From NCBI GenBank assembly GCA_022828425.1, contig CP094685.1:2418001-2482000 (forward strand): 64,000 nucleotides of DNA. Reading direction: 5' to 3'. The notes beneath the pieces were generated by a model, which was given only the letters and a program-made list of their open reading frames with translations, made no database searches and was not told the DNA's origin. Shown piece after piece: positions 27,003 to 36,445 of this stretch. The position numbers and the translations under genes were made by a program. The stretch is from Candidatus Thiothrix sulfatifontis. GTDB taxonomy: Bacteria; Pseudomonadota; Gammaproteobacteria; Thiotrichales; Thiotrichaceae. How positions within the stretch are numbered: the first letter of the stretch is position 1; each line of letters begins with the position of its first letter.

Positions 27003-27965
27003 ATGTCCGAAATGAGCTACATCCAGATCATCGAGCATTACCACCAACACACCGCCTCGATCAACGAGCTGATGGGGTCTATCCTCAGCGGCATCAACGA
27101 CGAAACCTTGTTTCAAGATGAGGCTCGCCAACAGAAAGCCATTGATTGCCTTATGGAAAGTTACCCGTTTGTGGACTTGCTCTACACCCTCGACCCCAGC
27201 GGGCAGCAACTCAGCCACAATGTCGCCCCCGGCAACACCTTGGCTGATCAGCAAGGTGGCGTGGGCAAAGACCGCAGCCATCGCCCGTATTTTCTGCAAG
27301 CCAAAGACAGCCGTGCCACCATCGTTACTGCACCGTATTTGTCGGTTGCCAGCCGCAGTTTGTGCATTTCAGCGGCGGTGGAGGTGCGTTCTGCCACCGA
27401 TGTATTGCTGGGTTACATCGTGCTGGACATTGATTTGTCACGCACCATCGAATTTTTGATGGGCGATTCGCAGCGGCGTAAGTTCAGTGTGCTGTTTAAG
27501 AGCATCTACGCCGCGATTGCGCTGGGCTTGTTCAGCGTGGTCGGGCTGCTGTTCTATTTTTCGCTGGAAGAATTGTGGTCAGTATTCATACCGGAAACAG
27601 GCGAACACGAGCTGCATTACACCAAGCCATTCGGGATTATTGTTTACCTGACGCTGGCACTGGCAATTTTCGACCTCGCCAAAACCACGCTGGAAGAGGA
27701 AGTGTTGATGCACAAGGACATTTTCCGCCACAGCTCCACCCGCCGCACCATTACGCGCTTTATGTCGGCTATCCTGATTGCGGTGTCGATTGAGGCATTG
27801 CTGCTGATGTTTAAATCGGTGCTGGGCGACGGGCACATGTTGGCAGGCGCGGTGGAAATGATGTTTTCGGCAGCAGGTTTGCTGGTCGCGCTGGGTGTGT
27901 ATGTGTTCTTGGGCGCAAAGGCGGAAAAGGCGATGGTGGAATTGCGCCAGAATAAGCTGGATTAA
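27003..27965 (+). CDS. PDC/Cache sensor-domain membrane protein
   Basis: 320 residues. The N-terminal ~150 residues look like a PDC/dCache-type ligand-binding domain (FVDLLYTLDPSGQQLSHN; GKDRSHRPYFLQAKDS; APYLSVASRSLCISAAVEV; LLGYIVLDIDL), followed by about four membrane segments (about 163-185, 207-225, 250-270, 280-300). No kinase, cyclase or methyl-accepting output domain follows, so signalling must go through a partner, or the protein is a receptor-like modulator. No cleavable signal is evident before the sensor domain. Its promoter looks sigma-54 dependent next to a ModE-like box. Confidence 0.75.
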   Translation: MSEMSYIQIIEHYHQHTASINELMGSILSGINDETLFQDEARQQKAIDCLMESYPFVDLLYTLDPSGQQLSHNVAPGNTLADQQGGVGKDRSHRPYFLQAKDSRATIVTAPYLSVASRSLCISAAVEVRSATDVLLGYIVLDIDLSRTIEFLMGDSQRRKFSVLFKSIYAAIALGLFSVVGLLFYFSLEELWSVFIPETGEHELHYTKPFGIIVYLTLALAIFDLAKTTLEEEVLMHKDIFRHSSTRRTITRFMSAILIAVSIEALLLMFKSVLGDGHMLAGAVEMMFSAAGLLVALGVYVFLGAKAEKAMVELRQNKLD

Positions 27966-29768
27966 TCAGCCAGCCGCCATATACGCCCGCCAGCCCCCCA
28001 ATTGCGTAATATCGGTCGCACTTGCCAGCGCATACGGCTCGCAAATAAACCCGCTGTACCAGCGCCCATCAGCCAGTTCCACCTTGCCTATCCCCAGCGG
28101 TGCGGGGATACCCGCCACAAACGAGCCGAATTGCGCGGTGGGCAAACGCCAGATTTCCACCTCAATCGCCCTGCCATCCGCTTCATCCCTGACCATGCCG
28201 GGGCGGAATGGCGGGCCACCTGCCAAGGCATACAGGCGGTAACAGGCCGCGCTGTACGTTTTCGCCACCAACTCGCCACCGCGCTCGGTCAACTGCCAGT
28301 TCAGCGGCAAACCTTGCAAGTGTGCGCCACAAACCACCACCTCAACCCGGTCATCGACACCCGCCACAGGCGCGGTTGAAGCTGGCAATGCCAGACCCGT
28401 TGCCCCCAAGGGCAGTTGCAAAGCTTGCTGCCAACAATTGGCAAGACTTAGCAAGCGGTTGTCGCTAAACGCCCGCGCAAACAAGGTCACGCCAAACGGC
28501 AAACCGTTTTCCATAAAGCCCGCAGGCAGCGCCACCGCTGCACAATCCAGCAAATTCATGAAATTGGTGTAATACCCCAGATGGCTGTTGAGGCGGATCG
28601 GGTCGGCTTCCACTTCAGCAATGGTGTACAGCGTTCCGGCAGTCGGCGTCAGCAGGCAATCGAAATGCGCCAGAATCGGCGTCACCTGCTGGATGTAGGC
28701 TTGCAACTGGTATTGCGCCCCGAATAGGTCTTCCGCCTTCGCATCGACCTGACCAGCCAAAATCTCACGGATGACAGGCAACATTGCCGCAGGATCAACG
28801 TCTGCGGTAGCAATACGCCGTTCCGCCACCCACGGGCCTTCATACAGCAGCTTTGCCGCTTGCAGGAAAGGGGTAAAATCCAGCCGCTGGCATTCGCCGC
28901 CCAGATTTTTCAATTGCTCCACCGCCGCCGCAAAACAGGCTTGCGCACTGGCATTGCCAAAGAATTGCAATTGCTCTGCCAACGGAACGGCAAAACGGAA
29001 CGTGGGTTTGGCAGGCACACCGTAATTGCGCCGATTGCTATCCACATTCTGGCGGGCATAGGCATCTTGTGCATCAAACTGGGTAGCCAGCCCCAACACT
29101 TGCGCCGCATCATCGGTGGTGGTGGCAAAAATACTCACACAATCCAGACTGCGGCAGGCTGGCACAACCCCGCGCGTACTCAGCAAACCCTTGCTGGGTT
29201 TCAGCCCCACAATATTGTTGAATGCCGCAGGCACTCGCCCCGAACCGGCGGTATCCGTCCCCAAGGCAAACGTTACCAGCCCCAACGCTACTGCCACCGC
29301 CGAACCAGAACTCGACCCGCCAGACAGGTAGTCCGGGTTGAAACTGTTGCGGCACGCCCCCCACGGCGAACGTACCCCCACCAAGCCAGTCGCAAACTGA
29401 TCCAGATTGGTTTTCCCCAACGGAATCGCCCCCGCTTTTAGCAATTGCGCCACCACAAACGCATCCTCGGATGGCACGTAAGCAAACTCGGCGCACCCCG
29501 CCGTGGTCGGAATCGCGGCAAGGTCGATATTGTCCTTGATCACAAACGGCACGCCATACAAGGGCAAGGTATCCGGGCTATGCCCTGCCAGCGCCTCCAG
29601 ATAAGGCTGAAGCTGCGCCCGGCTCAGGCGCGTGATCCAGATATTGTGCTCAGCATAGCTGTCACAACGAAGCAGCAGTTCATCCAGCAATTGCGCAGGC
29701 GTTAATGTGCCGCTGCGATAAGCCGTATGCAGTGCCGGAATCGTCAGGTTGAGTGTCGGCATTGCCAT
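27966..29768 (-). CDS. atzF: Allophanate hydrolase
   Basis: 600 residues. Amidase-signature N-terminal domain (about 1-440) with FVIKDNIDLAAIPTTAGC, GGSSSGSAVAVALG and DTAGSGRVPAAFNN providing the Ser-cisSer-Lys machinery, then the allophanate-hydrolase C-terminal domain. Splits allophanate to ammonia and CO2, the last step of the pathway encoded by this operon. It starts directly after the carboxylase stop. Confidence 0.93.
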   Translation of the reverse strand: MAMPTLNLTIPALHTAYRSGTLTPAQLLDELLLRCDSYAEHNIWITRLSRAQLQPYLEALAGHSPDTLPLYGVPFVIKDNIDLAAIPTTAGCAEFAYVPSEDAFVVAQLLKAGAIPLGKTNLDQFATGLVGVRSPWGACRNSFNPDYLSGGSSSGSAVAVALGLVTFALGTDTAGSGRVPAAFNNIVGLKPSKGLLSTRGVVPACRSLDCVSIFATTTDDAAQVLGLATQFDAQDAYARQNVDSNRRNYGVPAKPTFRFAVPLAEQLQFFGNASAQACFAAAVEQLKNLGGECQRLDFTPFLQAAKLLYEGPWVAERRIATADVDPAAMLPVIREILAGQVDAKAEDLFGAQYQLQAYIQQVTPILAHFDCLLTPTAGTLYTIAEVEADPIRLNSHLGYYTNFMNLLDCAAVALPAGFMENGLPFGVTLFARAFSDNRLLSLANCWQQALQLPLGATGLALPASTAPVAGVDDRVEVVVCGAHLQGLPLNWQLTERGGELVAKTYSAACYRLYALAGGPPFRPGMVRDEADGRAIEVEIWRLPTAQFGSFVAGIPAPLGIGKVELADGRWYSGFICEPYALASATDITQLGGWRAYMAAG

Positions 29769-29769
29769 A

Positions 29770-32700
29770 TTATTGCACCTCCAGCACCAGTAAACGTTCG
29801 CCTGCCGCCACTTGCGCCCCGGCTTGGCGTTGCAGGGATAACACCACGCCATCGCAGGGTGCTTCCAGTTTAATTTCCATTTTCATCGCCTCCAGTATCA
29901 GCAAGGTATCGCCAGCCTTGACCGCCATTCCCGGCTCGACCAGCACTTGCCAGATGGAACAGGCCAGCGGGCTATCCACCGCAGTGTGGTGGTCATCGAG
30001 GGTTTCGCGTTCGGCTTCGGCGTTTCCGGCTTGCGATTCGCTTTCAAAATGGAATTGCCCGCTGTCGATCCAGTGCTGCAATTCGGTGTCAAACGCCGCC
30101 TGCCGTTGCGCAGTAAAAGTGGCAATGTCAGCGCGGTTTTGTTCCAGCAAGGCATTGTAGTCACGCAGGCTGAAGGTGGTTTCCTCAATGCGCAGCGGGT
30201 AACGGCCTTGCGGGAAATCTTGGCGGATTTGCTGCAATTCCTCGTGGCTGACCTCATAGAAACGGATTTGGTCGAAAAAGCGCAGCAACCAAGGCTGGGT
30301 AAACTCGCGGGGCTGGCGGTAACGGTTCCACATTTGCAAAGTACGCCCGACAAACTGGTAGCCTCCGGGGCCTTCCATGCCGTAGACGCACAGGTAAGAG
30401 CCGCCGATACCCACCGAATTTTCCGCTGTCCATGTGCGAGCCGGGTTGTATTTGGTCGTCACCAGCCGATGACGCGGGTCAAGTGGTGTGGCAACCGGCG
30501 CACCCAGATACACATCCCCCAAGCCCATCACCAGATAACTCGCCTCGAACACAATGCGCCTGACCTCCTCAATGGATGCCAGCCCATTGATACGGCGGAT
30601 GAATTCGATATTGCTCGGACACCAGGGCGCATCCTTGCGCACCGACTGCTGGTATTTGGCAATGGCTTCACGGCAGGCAATGTCATCCCACGACAAGGGC
30701 AGATGCACGATACGGGCAGGCACTTGCATATCCTCAATGCCTTGCAGGGCTTGTTCCGCCTGCTCCAGCCATGCCAGCAACGCCTCAACGGACAAGGTTT
30801 GGCTATCGTAATGCACTTGCAGCGAACGGATGCCGGGGGTGAGTTCGCGCACACCTTCGATCTGCTGTTCCTGCAACCACAACATCAGCGCGTGGACACG
30901 GAAGCGCAGGTTGATGTCCAGCACCATTGCGCCGTATTCGACCAGCAGGTAGTGGTCGCCGCAGGGGCGGTAGGTGACAAGGGGAGTCCCCTCACCCCAA
31001 CCCCTCTCCCTCAAGGGGAGAGGGGCTAAGAAAGAATCTTCTTTTGTTCCCCCTCGCCCCTTGAGGGACGACCCTGCAAGGGGCTGGGTGCGGGGGTGAG
31101 GGGGTGAGGGATTGAGTTGCAAAATCGCTTGCTGTTGCGCCCGCTCCAACGCTACCGCTTCTGCCAGCGACACCGGCACAAACCGCACCTTGTCGCCTGC
31201 GCGTAATTGCCCCAGTTTCCATAGGTCGGCGGTAATCACGGTGGCAGGGCAGACAAATCCGCCGAGGGAAGGCCCATCCGGCCCCAGAATCACTGGCATG
31301 TCGCCAGTAAAATCAATCGTGCCGACCGCGTAGGCATTGTCGTGCAGGTTGGACGGGTGCATCCCCGCTTCGCCGCCATCGGAACGCGCCCATTGCGGTT
31401 TGGGACCAATCAGGCGGATGCCGGTACGGCTGGAGTTGTAATGCACTTCCCAGTCGGTGGCAAAAAAGGTGTCGATGTCCCGTGCGGTGAAAAAATCCGG
31501 CGCACCGTGCGGGCCGTAGATCACCTTGATTTCCCAGTCATTGCTTATCTCTGGCAACAGGCTGGCGGGCAAGGTTGCAATTTCCGGCAACAGCCCCGGT
31601 AGTGTCGGCAGGTGCAATACATCACCGCTGCGCAATACCCGTCCGGCGTGTCCGCCAAATTGTCCCAGCGTGAAAGTGGCGCGTGACCCCAGATAGTGCG
31701 GGCATTGCACCCCGCCTTGCAGCAGCAAATACGCCCGCGTGCCAGAGGCTTGCACCTTGCCCAGTTTCAGGGTGCTGCCTGCGGCTACGGTGATGACTTG
31801 CCAGAATGGGATAGTAACGCCATCCAGCGTCGCTTCCATCTGCGCCCCCGCCAGCACCACGCGGGTAGCCGTGTTGAAGCGCAAGGTCGGGCCACTCAAG
31901 GTGATTTCCAGCCCCGCACACTCCGGCGCATTGCCCAGCAAACGGTTGCCGAGTAGGAATGACCAAGCGTCGAAAGGCCCCGAAGGTGGCACGCCAATAT
32001 CCCAATACCCTTGCCGCCCCGGATAATCCTGCACACTGGTTTGTGTGCCGGGGGCAAGCACATCCACGCTGTGCGGCTGCCATGCCAGACTATTGAGGTA
32101 ACGGGTGGTGATGTGTCCGGCACGGAAAGTGTCGGTTGCCAGCACTTGCCGCACGTAGGCGATATTGGTTTCAATGCCGTAAATCTCGGTGGCGGCGAGT
32201 GCAGCATCCAGTTGCTCACAGGCAGTCGCCCGATCCGGCGCGTAGCAGATAATCTTGGCGAGCATCGGGTCGAAAAACGGCGAAACCGTCATACCCGCTT
32301 CAATCCAGTGGTCAATGCGCAAACCCGCTGTCTGCGGAAATGCCACATGGCTGAGCAACCCGGCACAGGGCTGGAATTGCTTGTTGGGGTCTTCGGCATA
32401 CACACGGGTCTGGATGGCGTGTCCGTTGGCGCGTAACGCTTCAGTCGGGAACACGAATTCGCCCGCGCCCAGTTGCAGCATCCAGCGCACAATGTCCACG
32501 CCATACACCTGTTCGGTGACACCGTGTTCCACCTGCAAGCGCGTGTTCACCTCCAGAAAGTAGAACGCAGCGGTTTGCTGGTCGTAGACATATTCCACCG
32601 TACCTGCGCTGCGGTATTGCACCGCGCTCATCAGCCGCACCGCTACGGCTTGCAATTCTTGACGCACCGCACCCGGCAAGTTGGGCGCTGGGGTTTCCTC

Positions 32701-33414
32701 AATCACCTTCTGGTTGCGGCGTTGCGCGGAACAGTCGCGTTCACCCAAAGCCAGCACTTGCCCCTGCCCATCGCCGAACACTTGCACTTCAATATGGCGG
32801 GCGTGGGTAATAAATTTTTCGAGGAATACGCCACTGTTGGCGAAATTGTTTGCCCCCAAACGCCGTACCGATTCATACGCGGCACTGAGTTCAGCAGCAT
32901 TGTCACAGCGTTGCATCCCGATACCGCCGCCCCCGGCAGTGGATTTGAGCATTAGCGGGTAGCCAATGCTTTCGGCTGCGGCAAGGGCAGCGTCAAGCGA
33001 GTCGAGCAAATCCGAACCGGGCAGCAGCGGCACCTGATTGTGCAAGGCCAGTTCGCGGGCGCGGTGTTTCAGGCCAAACGCTTCCATTTGCGCCGGGGTT
33101 GGCCCCAGAAACACGATGCCTGCGGCTTCGCAGCGTTGCGCAAACGCGGTGTTTTCACTCAGGAAACCGTAACCCGGATGCACAGCCTGTGCGCCACTGG
33201 TAGCGATGATTTCCAGCAAACGCGGTTGGTTCAGATAGGTTTCCGCCGCCGAACCTTCGCCCAGTGACCAGGCTTCGTCAGCGTACTGGACATGCAGGGA
33301 ATCGCGGTCGGCTTCGGCATACACCGCTACCGCCTTGACCCCCAGCGCACGCAGGGTACGGATAATACGCACGGCAATCGCGCCGCGATTGGCAATCAGG
33401 ACTTTGTTGAACAT
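29770..33414 (-). CDS. Biotin-dependent guanidine (urea-type) carboxylase
   Basis: 1214 residues: biotin carboxylase domain (about 1-450; GGGGIGMQRC, EKFITHARHIEVQ, LEVNTRLQVEHGVTE), then KipA-like and KipI-like carboxyltransferase domains, and a C-terminal biotinyl domain with K1178 in EAMKMEI. Homologues are often named urea carboxylase. Here the guanidine-I riboswitch and the two DUF1989 partners indicate guanidine as substrate, giving carboxyguanidine (family knowledge plus inference). About 45 residues around 767-811, in the linker between the carboxyltransferase domains, come from an inserted palindromic repeat. Confidence 0.93.
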   Translation of the reverse strand: MFNKVLIANRGAIAVRIIRTLRALGVKAVAVYAEADRDSLHVQYADEAWSLGEGSAAETYLNQPRLLEIIATSGAQAVHPGYGFLSENTAFAQRCEAAGIVFLGPTPAQMEAFGLKHRARELALHNQVPLLPGSDLLDSLDAALAAAESIGYPLMLKSTAGGGGIGMQRCDNAAELSAAYESVRRLGANNFANSGVFLEKFITHARHIEVQVFGDGQGQVLALGERDCSAQRRNQKVIEETPAPNLPGAVRQELQAVAVRLMSAVQYRSAGTVEYVYDQQTAAFYFLEVNTRLQVEHGVTEQVYGVDIVRWMLQLGAGEFVFPTEALRANGHAIQTRVYAEDPNKQFQPCAGLLSHVAFPQTAGLRIDHWIEAGMTVSPFFDPMLAKIICYAPDRATACEQLDAALAATEIYGIETNIAYVRQVLATDTFRAGHITTRYLNSLAWQPHSVDVLAPGTQTSVQDYPGRQGYWDIGVPPSGPFDAWSFLLGNRLLGNAPECAGLEITLSGPTLRFNTATRVVLAGAQMEATLDGVTIPFWQVITVAAGSTLKLGKVQASGTRAYLLLQGGVQCPHYLGSRATFTLGQFGGHAGRVLRSGDVLHLPTLPGLLPEIATLPASLLPEISNDWEIKVIYGPHGAPDFFTARDIDTFFATDWEVHYNSSRTGIRLIGPKPQWARSDGGEAGMHPSNLHDNAYAVGTIDFTGDMPVILGPDGPSLGGFVCPATVITADLWKLGQLRAGDKVRFVPVSLAEAVALERAQQQAILQLNPSPPHPRTQPLAGSSLKGRGGTKEDSFLAPLPLRERGWGEGTPLVTYRPCGDHYLLVEYGAMVLDINLRFRVHALMLWLQEQQIEGVRELTPGIRSLQVHYDSQTLSVEALLAWLEQAEQALQGIEDMQVPARIVHLPLSWDDIACREAIAKYQQSVRKDAPWCPSNIEFIRRINGLASIEEVRRIVFEASYLVMGLGDVYLGAPVATPLDPRHRLVTTKYNPARTWTAENSVGIGGSYLCVYGMEGPGGYQFVGRTLQMWNRYRQPREFTQPWLLRFFDQIRFYEVSHEELQQIRQDFPQGRYPLRIEETTFSLRDYNALLEQNRADIATFTAQRQAAFDTELQHWIDSGQFHFESESQAGNAEAERETLDDHHTAVDSPLACSIWQVLVEPGMAVKAGDTLLILEAMKMEIKLEAPCDGVVLSLQRQAGAQVAAGERLLVLEVQ
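30981..31115. repeat. In-frame palindromic repeat inside the carboxylase gene
   Basis: Two strong hairpins: CCCCTCTCCC/GGGAGAGGGG at 31001-31010/31016-31025 (perfect 10 bp, 5-base loop) and GCCCCTTGAGGG/CCCTGCAAGGGGC at 31056-31067/31072-31084 (one bulge). CTCACCCC near 30991 and GGGGTGAG near 31094-31108 bracket them in inverted orientation. The whole is read through by the carboxylase as a Pro/Arg/Gly-rich peptide (PSPPHPRTQPL ... PLPLRERGWGEG). Confidence 0.85.
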
Positions 33415-33432
33415 GGCAGTCTTCCCGCTGGA

Positions 33433-34071
33433 TTAATTCCAGATCAGCACGTCGATAGGGGTCGGGTTGTAGGCATTGCACGGGTTATTGAGCTGCGGGC
33501 AGTTGGAAATCAGCACAATCACGTCCATGTGCGCCCGCATTTCCACGTATTTGCCTGCATCCGAAATGCCATCGGCAAAGCTCAAACCCCCGTCAGGCGT
33601 GACCGGCACATTCATGAAAAAATTGATATTGTGGGTAATGTCGCGCTTGCTCATGCCGAATTCGGGGTGGGAAGCCACTGCCAGCATCCAGCTATCGCGG
33701 CAGGCGTGCATACACTTTTTTTCCAGCGCGTAACGCACGGTGTTGGATTCGGTGGCACACGCCCCACCCAAGGTATCGTGCCGCCCGCAGGTATCGGCGG
33801 TGATTTCCAGCATCACATTGCCAAGATTCGACAGCAAAGGCGTACCCGCCGTCAGGTACACATTGCCCTGTTCACGGATGGTATCCACCGCTGAATAACG
33901 CTCCGAGGGGTCAGCCGCGTTGTAAAACAGGGTATCGGCAGCCTGATTGCCTTCCCGATCGAGAATGCGCAGGGTTTGCCCCGCCTTGACCACCTGCATC
34001 CAGTAATCACCCGCCGGAACGGTTGCGCGGTAACTGGCAGTGGCTGCCTGTAACAGACTTTCCTTGATCAT
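33433..34071 (-). CDS. DUF1989 protein, probable carboxyguanidine deiminase subunit (UAAP2 type)
   Basis: 212 residues of the urea-amidolyase-associated (DUF1989) family: [70 protein letters not shown]. Conserved Cys/His residues suggest metal binding. In characterised guanidine pathways two such proteins (CgdA and CgdB) form the enzyme that converts carboxyguanidine to allophanate; which one this is was not decided. It lies between the carboxylase and its paralogue. Confidence 0.88.
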   Translation of the reverse strand: MIKESLLQAATASYRATVPAGDYWMQVVKAGQTLRILDREGNQAADTLFYNAADPSERYSAVDTIREQGNVYLTAGTPLLSNLGNVMLEITADTCGRHDTLGGACATESNTVRYALEKKCMHACRDSWMLAVASHPEFGMSKRDITHNINFFMNVPVTPDGGLSFADGISDAGKYVEMRAHMDVIVLISNCPQLNNPCNAYNPTPIDVLIWN

Positions 34072-34081
34072 GCGTGCCTCC

Positions 34082-34837
34082 TCAACAGCAGCCGTGCGGG
34101 TGCTTGCCCTGCAAATGGTAGATGTGGTTGTTCTGGAATCCGCGCTGGTTTTCCGGGCGGAAGTTCATGCAGTAATCGTCCTCGGCGATGGGTGCAGCCG
34201 CATATAGCTGGTAAGCAACCGGCTTTTTGGGGTATTCCGCCGCCGGGTTCAGCGGGTGCGGGCAGGTGTGGAACAGCACTAGCGTATCCATTTCAAAGCG
34301 CAGTTCAACGCTATCGCCTGCCTGACTGTGATCGGGGATGAAATGCAGGTTGCCGTCATCATCCGGTGCAACCTTGCTGAACAGGTTGAGGTTGGCGGCC
34401 ATGTCGCGGCGGTTGAGGCCGTATTTTGCCAGTTCCACCAGAAAGGCTTGTTCGCCGCTGATGGTCCAGTCATTGCGAAAATCCTGATAGGTTTTCACGC
34501 CCCATTTGCGTTGCAACGCGGCGGTACTCAGGTTGCCGCCGACGGTATCGTGCCAGCCGACGCTATCGGCAACGATGGAGCAAAAAATCCGCCCCATGTC
34601 GGAATACAGGCAATGCCCACGGGTCAGTTTGAAAGTGTGCTGGCATTTGAGGGTGTCCGGGGCATTGTAGCGTTCCAGCTTTTCCAGCGGGTTGTAGAAC
34701 AACATGCCGACATTCGCGCCACCTTCCAGGTCAATCAGGCGCAGGCTGGTTCCCTGCCGTAGCAGCAATGACCAGTGTGCGCCACCGGGGATGCGGTCTT
34801 CATACAACAAGGTAGAGGGGGAAGAGGTTTCAGTCAT
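34082..34837 (-). CDS. DUF1989 protein, probable carboxyguanidine deiminase subunit (UAAP1 type)
   Basis: 251 residues, paralogous to the neighbour: [44 protein letters not shown] and [18 protein letters not shown] line up with it. The start at 34837 overlaps the ABC ATPase gene by 8 bases. Expected to pair with the other DUF1989 protein. A Cys-His-rich tail (GKHPHGCC) is notable. Confidence 0.88.
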   Translation of the reverse strand: MTETSSPSTLLYEDRIPGGAHWSLLLRQGTSLRLIDLEGGANVGMLFYNPLEKLERYNAPDTLKCQHTFKLTRGHCLYSDMGRIFCSIVADSVGWHDTVGGNLSTAALQRKWGVKTYQDFRNDWTISGEQAFLVELAKYGLNRRDMAANLNLFSKVAPDDDGNLHFIPDHSQAGDSVELRFEMDTLVLFHTCPHPLNPAAEYPKKPVAYQLYAAAPIAEDDYCMNFRPENQRGFQNNHIYHLQGKHPHGCC

Positions 34838-35603
34838 GGTTGGCTCCCAGCGATTGTTGGATGGTGTGCAAGGTCGTCCGGTCGGTATGCCCAAGCGGAA
34901 TGTCGTAGGTAATGGTGGCTCCAAAGCGGTTGGGGGCTTGCGGGTCGTGCCGCCGTTTGTCGAATACCCACAGGCGCGTGCCAAGGTAAAAGCCTTCCTT
35001 GAGGTCGTGGGTAATCATGAAAATGGTCAGGCCGGTCTGCCGCCAGATGGAGAGGATCAACTGGTGCATATCGGCACGGATACCGGGGTCGAGTGCGCCG
35101 AACGGTTCATCCAGCAACAGGATGCGCGGCTTTTTGATCAGGGCTTGGGCGAGAGCCAAGCGTTGCTGCATCCCACCGGACAATTCCGACGGGTATTTAA
35201 GCAAGGCTGCCCCCAAACCCACTGATTCCAGCATCGCCACTGCTTGCTCACGGATAGCGCGGCGGCGTTTGCCAAAGGTGCGCCCCCAGAACGGCGAGGC
35301 TGCCAGTTCCGCACCCAGCATGACGTTTTCCAACACATTCAAATGCGGAAACACCGAATAACGCTGGAACACAATGCCGCGATCCGCATTGGGTTCATCC
35401 GGCAAGGGCTTGCCATCCAGCAGCAACTCGCCACGGGTAGCGGTTTCCACCCCCAGCAACAGTTTCAGGAAGGTGGTTTTGCCACAGCCAGACGTGCCGA
35501 CCACGGTAATGAACTCCCCGGCCTTGACCGTCAGACTGACATTTTCCAGCACCACATTGTCGCCGTACTCTTTCCACAAGTGGCGGGCTTCGATGACGTT
35601 CAT
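34830..35603 (-). CDS. ABC transporter ATPase of guanidine-type uptake system
   Basis: 257 residues of the nitrate/taurine/sulfonate (TauB/SsuB) subgroup: Walker A GTSGCGKTT, signature LSGGMQQRLALAQAL, Walker B ILLLDEPFGALD, H loop MITHD. It overlaps the permease by 4 bases. The substrate is inferred from the riboswitch-controlled operon. Confidence 0.92.
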   Translation of the reverse strand: MNVIEARHLWKEYGDNVVLENVSLTVKAGEFITVVGTSGCGKTTFLKLLLGVETATRGELLLDGKPLPDEPNADRGIVFQRYSVFPHLNVLENVMLGAELAASPFWGRTFGKRRRAIREQAVAMLESVGLGAALLKYPSELSGGMQQRLALAQALIKKPRILLLDEPFGALDPGIRADMHQLILSIWRQTGLTIFMITHDLKEGFYLGTRLWVFDKRRHDPQAPNRFGATITYDIPLGHTDRTTLHTIQQSLGANHD

Positions 35604-36421
35604 GGTTTGCCTCCGTGGTAATACCAAGGGAAGCTGCGCCGGGTCAGCACCCGCAACAGGTAATCGGTGAGGAAGGCCAGCAAGGTAATCCACAACACAT
35701 AGGGCAGGATCACATCCATCGACAGGTAGCGGCGCACCAGAAAAATCCGGTAGCCCAAGCCTTCAGTGGCAGCAATCGCTTCGGCAGCAATCAAAAACAG
35801 CCACGCCGAGCCCAGACTCAAGCGCACCGCATCCAGCAAGCGCGGCAATACTTGCGGCAAAATCACCCGCAAGATCAATTGCCAGCTACTCGCCCCCAGG
35901 GTTTGCGCCTTGATGAACTGTTCTTCCGGCAATTCCAGCACCCGTTGCTGCATGTCACGGATCAGGAAGGGCGCAATGCCAATCGTAATCAGCGCCACCT
36001 TGGAGACTTCCCCCAAACCGAACACAATGAACAGCACCGGCAAAATCGCCATTGGTGGAATCAGCGACAGCGCCATCACCAGCGGCGAAAGCCCTGCCCG
36101 AAACAGTGGAACCGCGCCATTGGCCACCCCAATTACCAGCCCCATCACGGCACTCAGCAATACACCCAGACCCAGCCGTTGCAAGCTGGCGAGGGTATCG
36201 ACCCACAACAGGTAGTTGCCGCTGCGCTTGTCGGCTTCAAACGCCATGCTCCAGATCGCTTCGCCAATGCTGCTGAAAGCGGGCAACAGTTTGTCGTTCG
36301 GGTTGGCTGCCAGCCGCAGTTCCGATGCCCACACATAGGCGAGCAACAGCAAGGCAAAGGGTAAAATCCCCAGCAGCACCTGCGCGGCGCGGGATGGACG
36401 CTGGTTAATGAGTCTTTTCAT
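35600..36421 (-). CDS. ABC transporter permease of guanidine-type uptake system
   Basis: 273 residues with about six membrane segments and the TauC/SsuC-type coupling loop (FIKAQTLGASSWQLILRVILPQVLPRLLDAVR). It lies 24 bases after the binding-protein gene. Confidence 0.92.
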   Translation of the reverse strand: MKRLINQRPSRAAQVLLGILPFALLLLAYVWASELRLAANPNDKLLPAFSSIGEAIWSMAFEADKRSGNYLLWVDTLASLQRLGLGVLLSAVMGLVIGVANGAVPLFRAGLSPLVMALSLIPPMAILPVLFIVFGLGEVSKVALITIGIAPFLIRDMQQRVLELPEEQFIKAQTLGASSWQLILRVILPQVLPRLLDAVRLSLGSAWLFLIAAEAIAATEGLGYRIFLVRRYLSMDVILPYVLWITLLAFLTDYLLRVLTRRSFPWYYHGGKP

Positions 36422-36445
36422 GGCACGGTTCCCCTGTGCGTCTGC

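Noticed and set aside
29947..31029. 360-codon open frame on the plus strand across the carboxylase gene
   Set aside because: Antisense shadow of a clear biotin carboxylase/carboxyltransferase; no domain, no ribosome site.
35615..36364. 249-codon plus-strand frame opposite the ABC permease
   Set aside because: Gln/His-rich antisense translation; the permease on the other strand has membrane helices and the coupling loop.
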